Source: Candidatus Viadribacter manganicus (lineage in GTDB: Bacteria; Pseudomonadota; Alphaproteobacteria; Caulobacterales; Aquidulcibacteraceae). From it: a stretch of 64,000 bases of DNA. Below are positions 31,786 through 40,256 of this stretch, in pieces (position 1 is the stretch's first letter; every line of letters begins with the position of its first letter). The position numbers and the translations under genes were made by a program. The DNA lies in assembly GCF_001679665.1 (NCBI RefSeq), contig NZ_CP013244.1, positions 1,868,980 through 1,932,979 of the forward strand, read 5' to 3'. A model generated the notes under the pieces. The model was not told the origin of the DNA. It saw only the letters and a list, made by a program, of their open reading frames with translations, and did not search any database.

Positions 31786-33321
31786 TTAGGCGAAGGTCGC
31801 GGTGAACTCAGAGAGGGCGGCCTTGATTTTGTCTTCGATGCCGTCCTTGCCGATGTCCTTCTTATCGACGATCGACTTCAAAAGGTCAGCCTTCTTGGCG
31901 CGCAGCCATTCAATCAGCTCGCGCTCGAAGCGGACGACATCGCCAACTTCGATCTTATCGAGATAGCCGCGCGTACCGGCGTAGATCAGCACGATCTGCT
32001 CTTCGACCGGCACCGGTGAGAATTGCGGTTGCTTCAGCAATTCCGTCAGGCGCGCGCCGCGGTTGAGCAAACGCTGCGTCGCGGTATCGAGATCCGAACC
32101 GAACTTCGCGAACGCCGCCATTTCGCGGTACTGCGCCAGTTCGCCCTTCAGCGGGCCGGCGACTTGCTTCATCGCCTTGATCTGAGCGCTGCCGCCGACG
32201 CGCGAGACCGAGATGCCGACGTTGAGCGCCGGTCGAATGCCTTGGAAGAAGAGGTCCGTTTCCAAGAAGATTTGGCCGTCGGTGATCGAAATCACGTTTG
32301 TCGGGATGTAGGCCGAAACGTCGTTCGCTTGCGTTTCGATGATCGGCAGCGCCGTCAGCGAACCCGACTTGTTGTCTTCGTTCAGCTTCGCGGCGCGCTC
32401 GAGCAAGCGTGAGTGCAGATAGAAAACGTCGCCCGGGTAAGCTTCGCGGCCCGGCGGACGGCGCAACAGCAGCGACATCTGACGATAGGCGACGGCTTGC
32501 TTCGACAAGTCGTCATAAATGATGAGCGCGTGCATGCCGTTGTCGCGGAAATACTCGCCCATGGCGCAGCCTGCGAACGGCGCGAGGAATTGCAGTGGCG
32601 CCGATTCCGACGCGGTCGCGGCGACGACGATCGAGTAACTCAGCGCGCCCTTGTCTTCTAGCGTCTTAACGAGCTGAGCGACGGTCGAACGCTTTTGGCC
32701 GATGACGACGTAAACACAGTAGAGCTTTTCGGTCTCGCTGGCGTTCCGCTCGTGCGCGTCACGTTGATAAAGCATCGTGTCGAGCGCGACGGCGGTTTTG
32801 CCGGTTTGGCGGTCGCCGATGATCAATTCGCGTTGGCCACGGCCGATCGGGATCAGCGCGTCGATCGCCTTGATGCCCGTCTGCATCGGCTCGTGCACCG
32901 ACTTACGAGGAATGATGCCCGGCGCCTTAACGTCCACGCGAGCGCGCGCTTCTGCCTTGATCGGGCCCTTGCCGTCGATAGGTTCGCCGAGCGCGTTGAC
33001 CACGCGGCCGAGCAGCGCCTTGCCAACGGGAACGTCCACGATCTCGCCGAGACGCTTTACGGTGTCACCTTCTTTCAGGCCGCGGTCTTCGCCGAAGATA
33101 ACGACGCCGACATTGTCGCGCTCGAGGTTGAGGGCCATGCCCTTCACGCCACCCGGGAACTCCACCATTTCGCCGGCCTGAACCGTCTCGAGGCCATAAA
33201 CACGCGCGATACCGTCGCCAACGGACAGAACGCGACCGATCTCTGAGACCTTCGCGTCAGAGCCAAAGCCCTTGATCTGCTCTTTGAGGATTGCGGAAAT
33301 TTCTGCGGCGCGGACGTCCAT
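31786..33321 (-). CDS. atpA: F1-ATPase alpha subunit
   Basis: A 511-residue non-catalytic nucleotide-binding subunit of F1. The Walker A loop G-D-R-Q-T-G-K-T-A and the [21 protein letters not shown] segment are complete. The N-terminus [16 protein letters not shown] is the usual helix that contacts the delta subunit. It begins about 14 bases after atpH. Confidence 0.98.
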   Translation of the reverse strand: MDVRAAEISAILKEQIKGFGSDAKVSEIGRVLSVGDGIARVYGLETVQAGEMVEFPGGVKGMALNLERDNVGVVIFGEDRGLKEGDTVKRLGEIVDVPVGKALLGRVVNALGEPIDGKGPIKAEARARVDVKAPGIIPRKSVHEPMQTGIKAIDALIPIGRGQRELIIGDRQTGKTAVALDTMLYQRDAHERNASETEKLYCVYVVIGQKRSTVAQLVKTLEDKGALSYSIVVAATASESAPLQFLAPFAGCAMGEYFRDNGMHALIIYDDLSKQAVAYRQMSLLLRRPPGREAYPGDVFYLHSRLLERAAKLNEDNKSGSLTALPIIETQANDVSAYIPTNVISITDGQIFLETDLFFQGIRPALNVGISVSRVGGSAQIKAMKQVAGPLKGELAQYREMAAFAKFGSDLDTATQRLLNRGARLTELLKQPQFSPVPVEEQIVLIYAGTRGYLDKIEVGDVVRFERELIEWLRAKKADLLKSIVDKKDIGKDGIEDKIKAALSEFTATFA

Positions 33322-33335
33322 GTGTTCGTTCCCTC

Positions 33336-33914
33336 TCAGGCGGATTTCAGAGCGAGACGCAGCGCGTCCAGCTTGGCTTTTACGGATGCATCGAATTGGT
33401 GGGAGCCTACGCGGGCGATGAACCCGCCGATCAAGCTCTCATCGACGCTGATTTCTGCTTCAATCTTTGCACCGAGCTTCTCGCCCAGCGCCGAGACCAC
33501 GGCGTTCTTTTCTGAGTCACCCGGCTGGCGGGCGAAAATGACTTCGACTTGCCGGGCGCCGCGCTCACGCAGGACAAGCGAACGGAAGACGGAACCGATC
33601 GCCAGCAATTCGGCGGCGCGACGATTCTGAGCGGCAGTGCCGATTGCCTTACGGCCAAGGTCCGAAAGCCCCAGCTTTTGCGCCACCGCGACCAAGGCCC
33701 TTGCCTTATCCACAGGGTCGATGAGTGGCGAGCGGGCCACATCGCGGAGCTCAGAGCTCTCGCGCCAGGCGGTTGAGAACTTCGAGAAGTCCTGTTCCAC
33801 CGCATCTAACTGCTTGGCTTCTTTAGCTAAATCGAAGATTGCCTGCGCATAGCGCCGGGCCGCTTCGGAAGCCTCGCCATGAATTCTATCAGCCACACCA
33901 GTCTCGCTGCTCAC
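33336..33914 (-). CDS. atpH: F1-ATPase delta subunit
   Basis: A 192-residue delta (OSCP-like) subunit that ties the peripheral stalk to the top of F1. The N-terminal helical domain contains [12 protein letters not shown], and the C-terminal part shows the typical G-G-F-I-A-R-V-G segment. The start is a GTG at 33914; a GTG at 33896 is also possible. No good Shine-Dalgarno is seen. It is the first gene of the F1 operon. F0 genes and priA, which often adjoin atpH in related bacteria, are not here. Confidence 0.95.
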   Translation of the reverse strand: MSSETGVADRIHGEASEAARRYAQAIFDLAKEAKQLDAVEQDFSKFSTAWRESSELRDVARSPLIDPVDKARALVAVAQKLGLSDLGRKAIGTAAQNRRAAELLAIGSVFRSLVLRERGARQVEVIFARQPGDSEKNAVVSALGEKLGAKIEAEISVDESLIGGFIARVGSHQFDASVKAKLDALRLALKSA

Positions 33915-34045
33915 ACGGCCGGCGACCGCTGGTCACCCGCTGCTTGGATCACGCCGATTGGGGAAAACCCAAACGCCAGCGGGCCGCTGCGCACGACCGC
34001 GCGGACCCCCTGACGCGCGCGCGAAGTAACACGGTGCGTTCCGGC

Positions 34046-34051
34046 TTGACA
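34046..34051 (+). promoter_or_regulatory. Possible -35 box for the MFS gene in the atpH/MFS divergent region
   Basis: TTGACA, a perfect sigma-70 -35 hexamer, lies 64 bases before the MFS start. At 17 bases spacing the -10 position reads CGGATC, which is poor, so this is a weak prediction. The roughly 200-base gap (33915-34114) between the divergent atpH and MFS genes must hold promoters for both; I see no other strong signal in it. Confidence 0.25.
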
Positions 34052-34114
34052 ACCGGCCCCGAGAACGGCGGATCAGCGACAAAAGCGCCTCATAAGGCGG
34101 GGGGAAACAAACGC

Positions 34115-35824
34115 ATGACCGACGCACAGGCGCCCACGCAGAGCAGCCATGAAGTATCGCCCGAAAAGATGCGCCAAGTGGTGCTCGCGAGCGCCGCCGG
34201 AACGGTGTTCGAGTGGTACGATTTCTTCGTCTACGGGGCGCTCGCATCGGTGATTTCACCGATCTTCTTTGCTGGCCTGCCGGACGCCCAAGCGTTTGTT
34301 TTCACGCTCCTCACGTTCGCAGTTGGATTTGTGGTGCGCCCGCTTGGAGCGCTGGTGTTTGGCAAGATCGGCGACAGCGCCGGACGCAAGGGTGCGTTCC
34401 TCATCACCATCACCATCATGGGCATCGCGACCTTCGCAATCGGCCTCCTGCCCACCGCAGAGCACGTCGGCATCTGGGCCCCGATCCTTTTGGTAACTTG
34501 CCGGGTGTTGCAGGGCTTTGCCCTCGGGGGTGAGTACGGCGGCGCCGCGATCTACGTCGCCGAACACGCCAACCCGAAAAAGCGTGGACTAGCGACCGGC
34601 TGGATTCAAACCTCTGCCGCGTTTGGACTCGTGGGCGCTCTGGGCGTCGTTGCGATCACCCGCGCGGTTCTTGGTGAAGACGCTTTGCGTGAGTGGGGCT
34701 GGCGCATCCCATTCCTTCTCTCGATCTGCCTGTTGGCGATTTCGGTTTGGATCCGGCTGCAGCTCGAAGAGAGCCCTGCGTTTCAGAAGCTCAAGGACGA
34801 AGGCAAGGTCTCGAAGGCCGCCTATCGCGAGAGCTTCTTTGAATGGCGCAATCTGAAGATTGTGCTGCTCGCCTTCTTCACCGTCTGCATGGCGCAAGGC
34901 GTCGTGTGGTACACGGGCTCTTTCTATACGCAGTTCTTTCTTGAGCGGACGCTGAAGATCGACTCGTTGACTGTGAACCTCCTGATGATTGCGGCGGTCA
35001 CGCTTTCGGCGCCGCTCTATATCTTCTTCGCTTGGCTCTCGGACAAAGTCGGCCGCAAGCCCGTGATGCTTGCCGGCATCGTGCTGATGCTGGCGCTCTA
35101 CTTTCCCGGCTATCACTTCATAACGCAACAAGGGAATCCGGAGCTGGCGCGCGCGTCAGCAAACGTGCCCGTGACAGTGATCGCCGATCCAGCCGATTGC
35201 ACCTTCCAACTCGATCTCACAGGCGGCGCCCGCCAATTCTCAACATCGTGCGACATCGCCAAAGGCGCGCTCACTAGCGCCGGTGTCAGCTATTCAACTG
35301 AAGCGGGTCCGGTTGGCGCGCTCGCGCGCATTCGCATTGGACAAATTGAAGTCGAGAGCGTCAGCGCGGTCGGTCAATCCAATTCGGAGATCCGGGCAAC
35401 GCGCACGGCCTTCGAAACCGAGATCTTGCGCCCAGCTCTCAACGAGGCCGGCTACCCTGCACACGCCCCCGGCGCGATGCAGAACTGGAGCTTCGAGGAA
35501 ATCGCCCGCGTGTTCAGCGAAAAGTTTGGTGTCTATCTCATGATGGCGCTGTTCGTTGTCGCTGCGACCGCGCTCTATGGACCGCAGGCGGCGGCGTTGG
35601 TTGAGCTCTTCCCAACACGCATTCGCTACACCGCGCTCTCAGTGCCTTATCACATAGGCGTTGGCTGGCTTGGAGGCTTGCTGCCGGCGATCGTGTTCGC
35701 GATCAATACGGCGACCGGCTCGATCTACAACGGACTCTGGTTCCCGACGATCTTCACGGCGATCGCGGCGCTGGTGACGCTCTTTTTCCTGCCGGAAACC
35801 AAGGATCGCGATATTCACGCGTAA
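34115..35824 (+). CDS. MFS transporter, metabolite:H+ symporter type, with a large periplasmic insert
   Basis: A 569-residue major facilitator of the MHS branch (ProP/ShiA/KgtP-like). Early signatures are T-V-F-E-W-Y-D-F-F-V-Y-G and G-A-L-V-F-G-K-I-G-D-S-A-G-R-K; A-W-L-S-D-K-V-G-R-K-P follows in the second half. Usual MHS proteins have about 430-450 residues. The extra length is one stretch, about residues 340-470, between helices 9 and 10, predicted to lie in the periplasm and holding two Cys residues about 20 residues apart. The substrate (organic acid, osmolyte or peptide) is not clear. ATG 34115 is chosen; the frame upstream overlaps atpH. Confidence 0.87.
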   Translation: MTDAQAPTQSSHEVSPEKMRQVVLASAAGTVFEWYDFFVYGALASVISPIFFAGLPDAQAFVFTLLTFAVGFVVRPLGALVFGKIGDSAGRKGAFLITITIMGIATFAIGLLPTAEHVGIWAPILLVTCRVLQGFALGGEYGGAAIYVAEHANPKKRGLATGWIQTSAAFGLVGALGVVAITRAVLGEDALREWGWRIPFLLSICLLAISVWIRLQLEESPAFQKLKDEGKVSKAAYRESFFEWRNLKIVLLAFFTVCMAQGVVWYTGSFYTQFFLERTLKIDSLTVNLLMIAAVTLSAPLYIFFAWLSDKVGRKPVMLAGIVLMLALYFPGYHFITQQGNPELARASANVPVTVIADPADCTFQLDLTGGARQFSTSCDIAKGALTSAGVSYSTEAGPVGALARIRIGQIEVESVSAVGQSNSEIRATRTAFETEILRPALNEAGYPAHAPGAMQNWSFEEIARVFSEKFGVYLMMALFVVAATALYGPQAAALVELFPTRIRYTALSVPYHIGVGWLGGLLPAIVFAINTATGSIYNGLWFPTIFTAIAALVTLFFLPETKDRDIHA

Positions 35825-35891
35825 CCATGGTTTTTACGCATTCACCAGCTTTCTGAACGAGACCTTAAACCTGCTCGTGTAGGTTCTCCAC

Positions 35892-36134
35892 ATGACGGCG
35901 ATCCCCCACGCCGCCTTGGCCCTCACCAGCGCCCTTGACCGCTTTGGGCACGCCAGTGCGCGTGTGCTCGAAGCGGTCACTGGCGCGGATGATGCGGATT
36001 TGGGCGCTGCGCTCGTCGAAATGTCGGCGGCAAAGACACAAGCGAAAGGTGGTGTCGCGCTCATCCGCTTTGCCGACGAAATGTATCAAGCCTTGCTTGA
36101 GATCGGGCTTGAGCCTTCAACCGCGATAAGTTGA
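35892..36134 (+). CDS. Small protein resembling the C-terminal domain of flagellar rod/hook proteins
   Basis: An 80-residue protein. Its second half, D-A-D-L-G-A-A-L-V-E-M-S-A-A-K-T-Q followed by I-R-F-A-D-E-M-Y-Q-A-L-L-E-I-G, follows the pattern of the flagellar basal-body rod C-terminal helix (V-D-L-x-x-E-x-x-N-M-I-x-A-Q then A-D-E-M-x-x-x-L). The N-terminal half is a helix (A-L-A-L-T-S-A-L-D-R-F-G-H-A-S). No rod-protein N-terminus is present and no other flagellar gene is in the window. It may be a stand-alone derivative of a rod/hook protein. The resemblance is by eye. The last 18 bases overlap the end of the convergent gene. Confidence 0.6.
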   Translation: MTAIPHAALALTSALDRFGHASARVLEAVTGADDADLGAALVEMSAAKTQAKGGVALIRFADEMYQALLEIGLEPSTAIS

Positions 36135-36926
36135 GTTTGCAGCGACAAGAACCGCGCGCTGTAATGCGCTAAAAAGCGCCTTCGACGCAGCTTCGTATCG
36201 CGGCTTCATGGCCGCATCGACGCCGACGTCATTCCAGCTGCCCATCGCACCGAACACCCAGGCGCGCCCAGCGGCCTTTAATAGGCGCACCGCTTCCGGC
36301 TTCATCTGCGTGTAACGCAAAAATTCGAGCGGATACGGAAGGTCTTTTCCTTGCAGCGTTCCGCGCGCGGCGACAAACACATCCGCGAAAGGCGCGCCCG
36401 GAATGGCGCGCGCAACGCCTTCGATCACGTGCAACGCGTCGCGCAAGTCCAACGATGCAGCCGCGATCCCGGTATCGATCTTTTCGTCCAGCACCGCTTC
36501 GCCGACGAGGACGTAGGCGCTCAGCCAAATCTTCTTGTCGGCCGCCTTCTCGTCACCGATGCGATCAAAGCCTTCCCAGATTTCGGAATGGTCTGGGTAG
36601 ACAGCTTCAATCAGCCAGCGCGGACCGCCGCCAACCATACCGACAAGCAGGCGCTCTTCGATATGACCGAGCTTTTGACTTTGCTGCATGGGCGAGTTGT
36701 GCAAACGCAGCCCGCTGCAACGCCGCGACTTCAGTTTGCCAAACCAATCGGCGGGATTATCGGAGACACGCCGCAAAGCGCCCCGATCGCGGGGCGTCAT
36801 GAAATCCAAAGAGGCGGAATAGCGAAACAGCGGGTCTGCCGGAAAGAAGGTCGAGACGTCACGGCCGCCGATCGCGGCGTTGCCAACGGCGACCAAAGCC
36901 AACGCTCTGAGGATAGGAAGTTGCAC
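36117..36926 (-). CDS. Protein of unknown function, possibly exported
   Basis: A 269-residue protein I cannot assign. It opens with a signal-peptide-like stretch (M-Q-L-P-I-L-R-A-L-A-L-V-A-V-G-N-A-A), then a mixed soluble region with several Trp and conserved-looking blocks such as W-L-S-A-Y-V-L-V-G-E-A-V-L-D and A-R-A-I-P-G-A-P-F-A-D-V-F. The start is a GTG at 36926, three bases after the trmO-like stop, so the two are likely one transcript. Confidence 0.6.
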   Translation of the reverse strand: MQLPILRALALVAVGNAAIGGRDVSTFFPADPLFRYSASLDFMTPRDRGALRRVSDNPADWFGKLKSRRCSGLRLHNSPMQQSQKLGHIEERLLVGMVGGGPRWLIEAVYPDHSEIWEGFDRIGDEKAADKKIWLSAYVLVGEAVLDEKIDTGIAAASLDLRDALHVIEGVARAIPGAPFADVFVAARGTLQGKDLPYPLEFLRYTQMKPEAVRLLKAAGRAWVFGAMGSWNDVGVDAAMKPRYEAASKALFSALQRAVLVAANSTYRG

Positions 36927-36929
36927 GCA

Positions 36930-37394
36930 TCAGTCCTTGAAATAGTCGCGCATCAATTCAGTAACCCATGCCGGCTGGCGAGTGGCGCCTATCGGCGCGA
37001 ACTCATCCATCCACGGCTTCACATCTAGCACTGGGGTGCCGTCGATTGCATCGAGGCCGCGCACCGTCAGCACCCGTCCGTCAACGCTCACGATCGTTGC
37101 ACGCGTAAGCCCAATCCGGTTCGGTCGCGCCTTCCCACGCTGACCGAAAATGCCGACTAGGGGCCAGTCCGGGCGCTCACGCGGATGCCGCGCGCCCTTC
37201 TCGACCTTCGCTGGATCGACCTGGTGCATCAGGAACAACACCTCGACGTGGCTGAAATCTGAGAGACCATAAAACGCGGCCTCATCGAAACGGTCGGCCA
37301 GCACGATTTGGGCGTCGACCGCGCCCCAGAAATCGTCGGTCAAATCTTTGCGCGGCGAGCGAACCGTTGCGATAGCAGACACTTCGGCTCTCAT
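36930..37394 (-). CDS. TrmO-family tRNA methyltransferase
   Basis: A 154-residue member of the TrmO (TsaA/YaeB) family, which N6-methylates threonylcarbamoyl-adenosine at position 37 of tRNA. The family's C-terminal block is clear: N-R-I-G-L-T-R, then [15 protein letters not shown]. The N-terminal I-A-T-V-R-S-P and F-S-H-V-E-V-L-F-L segments also match. It is shorter than E. coli TrmO, as many alphaproteobacterial members are, and may lack the C-terminal tRNA-binding domain. Confidence 0.85.
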   Translation of the reverse strand: MRAEVSAIATVRSPRKDLTDDFWGAVDAQIVLADRFDEAAFYGLSDFSHVEVLFLMHQVDPAKVEKGARHPRERPDWPLVGIFGQRGKARPNRIGLTRATIVSVDGRVLTVRGLDAIDGTPVLDVKPWMDEFAPIGATRQPAWVTELMRDYFKD

Positions 37395-37477
37395 CGTCGG
37401 CTCCTCGTCCGCAGGGTCGCACTTCCCGGCGCTGCGGCAATCCCCTACATCCTGCGCGAAGCAGAGGGAAATTACGA

Positions 37478-38287
37478 ATGGATTGGGACGTCAGTCATCT
37501 TCTTGCGGATCCGGCCGCCTGGGCCGCATTGATCACGCTGATCGTGATGGAAGTCGTTCTCGGTATCGACAACCTCATCTTCATCTCAATCCTGACCAAC
37601 AAGCTGCCGGAAGCGCAGCGTGGCCGCGCCCGCCGTATCGGCATCGGCCTGGCGCTCGTCATGCGCCTCATTCTGCTCTCTACGATCGCGGTGATCGTAA
37701 CTTTGGTTCAGCCCGTCCTCGATCTCGGCATCGTCGGCAGCATCGACGACCACGGCAACCCGGCTTTCGAGACGGCGTTCTCGTGGCGAGACATCATCCT
37801 CATCGCCGGCGGTCTCTTCCTTGTCTGGAAGGCGACCAAGGAAATTCACCACAGCGTCGATCCTGTCCCCACCGACGATGTGCTCGACAAGAAGCAGGTC
37901 GTCGTCGCCAATTTTGGCGCAACGATTTTTCAGATCATCTTGTTGGACATCGTGTTCTCGATCGACTCGATCCTCACGGCTGTCGGCATGACTGACCATG
38001 TGCCAATCATGGTCGCAGCCGTCATCGTAGCGGTTACGGTGATGATGCTCGCCGCCGATCCAGTGGCAAACTTCATCCACAAGAACCCGACGGTCGTGAT
38101 GCTCGCGCTCGGTTTCCTGCTCATGATCGGTATGGTGCTGATCGCTGAAGGCTTCGGCGTTCACGTGCCGAAGGGCTATATCTACGCCGCGATGGCATTC
38201 TCTGCTTTGGTCGAAGGCCTAAACATGCTGTCGCGGAACGCGGCCAAGAAAAAGACGCCGAAAGCGGATACGCCCGCCGCACATTAG
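37478..38287 (+). CDS. TerC-family integral membrane protein
   Basis: A 269-residue TerC-family protein (PF03741) with about seven membrane helices. The two repeats each carry the acidic metal-site motif: [12 protein letters not shown] near residue 25 and [11 protein letters not shown] near residue 155. TerC/Alx/MeeF proteins export Mn2+ or act in metal loading of exported enzymes. An AGAGGG site precedes ATG 37478. I looked for a yybP-ykoY manganese riboswitch in the short leader and saw none. Confidence 0.88.
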   Translation: MDWDVSHLLADPAAWAALITLIVMEVVLGIDNLIFISILTNKLPEAQRGRARRIGIGLALVMRLILLSTIAVIVTLVQPVLDLGIVGSIDDHGNPAFETAFSWRDIILIAGGLFLVWKATKEIHHSVDPVPTDDVLDKKQVVVANFGATIFQIILLDIVFSIDSILTAVGMTDHVPIMVAAVIVAVTVMMLAADPVANFIHKNPTVVMLALGFLLMIGMVLIAEGFGVHVPKGYIYAAMAFSALVEGLNMLSRNAAKKKTPKADTPAAH

Positions 38288-38300
38288 GAGACAGGCTCAC

Positions 38301-38840
38301 ATGAAGAAGGTCATTCTCGTAGTCGGCTTGGCTCTTGCCGCGTGCGCATCGCCGCCAAGTGCAGGAACAATCGCGCAACTTACCGCCGCCGACGCTTCAA
38401 CCTCGCTCGCCGTCGGCGAGACGGTGACCGAGACGTTGCGCACACAAGACGCGGGCGAAGGCATGGACCCAATCGTCACGCTCGCGCTTCGTCACGCTGA
38501 CGGACGAACGCTGACGTTCCAAGAAGCCAACCACACCAACAATGATCTTGCCGCACAGGCGGCGGGTGGTCCGCTCGCGCAGATCATGGGCCTGCAGGGA
38601 CAAGAGTCGACGACGCTCTATTACCCCGTGGGCGGTGAACGTTCGAATGCGTCAGCCGTCTTTTTTTGCGGCCCGCAGGGCCCCGCCGCTATCGGCCGTT
38701 ACGATGCACCCGATGGCACAACGCGCTTCGTAGGATTGCGCGAACCAATCCAGTTCGAAACGCGGCCGGATGGGCAAGTTGAAGCACTGCCCTATTCGCC
38801 GGACGCGGTGTGCGCACGGCTCCACTTCCGACGCGGCTAG
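38301..38840 (+). CDS. Putative lipoprotein of unknown function
   Basis: A 179-residue protein with a lipoprotein signal: M-K-K-V-I-L-V-V-G then the lipobox L-A-A-C (Cys at residue 15). No domain recognised. The mature part has a Thr/Ala-rich start and two further Cys residues (F-F-C-G and A-V-C-A). It follows terC by 13 bases and precedes the MATE gene by 12, suggesting one transcript. Confidence 0.65.
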   Translation: MKKVILVVGLALAACASPPSAGTIAQLTAADASTSLAVGETVTETLRTQDAGEGMDPIVTLALRHADGRTLTFQEANHTNNDLAAQAAGGPLAQIMGLQGQESTTLYYPVGGERSNASAVFFCGPQGPAAIGRYDAPDGTTRFVGLREPIQFETRPDGQVEALPYSPDAVCARLHFRRG

Positions 38841-38852
38841 AGGACCAATCGC

Positions 38853-40211
38853 GTGCGGGATCTGACGCAGGGATCGATCGCCGGACATTTGCTCAGCATG
38901 GCCGGATTCATCGGCATCAGCCTCATCTTCCAGACGATGTATTTCATCGTCGATCTCTATTTCGTCTCACGCCTGGGCAGCGCCGCCATCGCCGGCGTCT
39001 CGGCAGCGGGCAATGTCTTCTTCCTCGCGCTAGCGGCAAGCCAACTCATATCGATCGGCGTCATGGCGACAGTCGCGCAAGCCGTCGGAAGAAGGGACGA
39101 GGCCGAAGCCAACCTCTTTTCCGATCAAGCCATCTCGATGTCGCTCCTGTTCGGCGCAGTGATGCTTGTCGCGGGCTATGCATTCGGCGGCATTGGCGTC
39201 GATGCACTGACGGCGGACACAGCGAGCGCCGCCGCCGGCCGCGCCTATCTCTTCGCGTTCCTACCGCAACTGGCGCTGATGTTTCCGGTGGCGGCGATGA
39301 CATCGGCGCTACGCGGCGCGGGTGTCACCATGGAAACGATGGTGCTTCAGACCGCAACGATCGTGCTGAACGCGATCTTGGCGCCAGTTCTGATCGCTGG
39401 ATGGGGCACAGGCGTACCGCTTGGCGCGGCGGGCGCTGGCTGGGCAAGTTCGATCGCGGCATTGATCGGCACGATCGCACTCGCCTTCATGTTTGCGCGC
39501 GTGCAGAAATATCTCCGGCTTCACCTCAATTCCCTGAAGCCAAAATTCGATGCGTGGCGACGCATCATCTTCATCGGACTGCCAACCTCAATCGAATTCC
39601 TGATGATGTTCGTCATCTTCATCGCGATCTATTTCGTGATCCGCAATTTCGGCGCGGAGGCGCAGGCCGGATTCGGCATCGGCGGCCGGATCATGCAGTC
39701 AGTCTTCCTCCCGGCTATGGCAGTCGCATTCGCCGCCGCCCCAATCGCAGGGCAGAATTTCGGGGCCAAGCGCTATGACCGCGTTCGCGAGACGTTCAAC
39801 ACGACGGCGCTGATCAGCTGCGGCATCATGCTGACATTAAGTGCGCTTTGTCACATTAGCCCAGGCATTTTGGCGCGCCCGTTCACGGACGATCCACGCG
39901 TTTTGGCGATCAGCAACGATTATCTGCAGATCGTCTCATGGAATTTCGTCTTCAGTGGACTGGTCATGTCTGCGAGCAGCCTCTTCCAAGGCATGGGTGA
40001 CACGCGCCCGTCTCTCTTCGCTAGCGCCACACGCATGATTACATTTGTGGTCCCGGCGCTTTGGATGTCGGCGCAACCTTGGTTCACGCTGTATCATGTG
40101 TGGCTGCTTTCAGTTGCATCAGTGGTCGCACAATGCGCGCTCGTGATCTGGCTGCTGTTCAGAACATTCAAACGCAAGCTCACTCCACTGACAGAGGCTC
40201 CGGCCCACTAG
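38853..40211 (+). CDS. MATE-family efflux transporter
   Basis: A 452-residue MATE (multidrug and toxic compound extrusion) protein with about twelve helices. The opening P/Q-G-S-I-A-G-H-L-L-S-M-A-G and D-L-Y-F-V-S-R-L-G-S-A-A-I-A-G-V-S are typical, as is the second-half G-R-I-M-Q-S-V-F-L-P-A-M-A. It probably exports cationic drugs using a Na+ or H+ gradient. The start is a GTG at 38853 with an AGAGGA Shine-Dalgarno. Confidence 0.92.
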   Translation: MRDLTQGSIAGHLLSMAGFIGISLIFQTMYFIVDLYFVSRLGSAAIAGVSAAGNVFFLALAASQLISIGVMATVAQAVGRRDEAEANLFSDQAISMSLLFGAVMLVAGYAFGGIGVDALTADTASAAAGRAYLFAFLPQLALMFPVAAMTSALRGAGVTMETMVLQTATIVLNAILAPVLIAGWGTGVPLGAAGAGWASSIAALIGTIALAFMFARVQKYLRLHLNSLKPKFDAWRRIIFIGLPTSIEFLMMFVIFIAIYFVIRNFGAEAQAGFGIGGRIMQSVFLPAMAVAFAAAPIAGQNFGAKRYDRVRETFNTTALISCGIMLTLSALCHISPGILARPFTDDPRVLAISNDYLQIVSWNFVFSGLVMSASSLFQGMGDTRPSLFASATRMITFVVPALWMSAQPWFTLYHVWLLSVASVVAQCALVIWLLFRTFKRKLTPLTEAPAH

Positions 40212-40232
40212 GCGCACCGCAAACTTCGGGCT

Positions 40233-40253
40233 AACCTTCTCTCAGGGGAGGTT
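40233..40253 (+). promoter_or_regulatory. Hairpin covering the ribosome-binding site of the secreted 465-residue protein
   Basis: AACCTTCTC can pair with GGGGAGGTT over nine bases, with two G-U pairs and a three-base loop. The right arm contains the GGGGAGG Shine-Dalgarno of the ATG at 40257, so folding would hide it. A control role is possible but unproven. Confidence 0.35.
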
Positions 40254-40256
40254 CAC

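Noticed and set aside
37395..37477. A yybP-ykoY-type manganese riboswitch upstream of terC
   Set aside because: The leader is only about 83 bases and shows none of the expected conserved bases; the family's presence upstream of terC in other bacteria is not enough.
38301..38840. Relationship between this lipoprotein and the two atp-operon proteins through a shared Y-P-V-G stretch
   Set aside because: Only a few residues agree and the rest differs; it has a lipobox and no other shared block.
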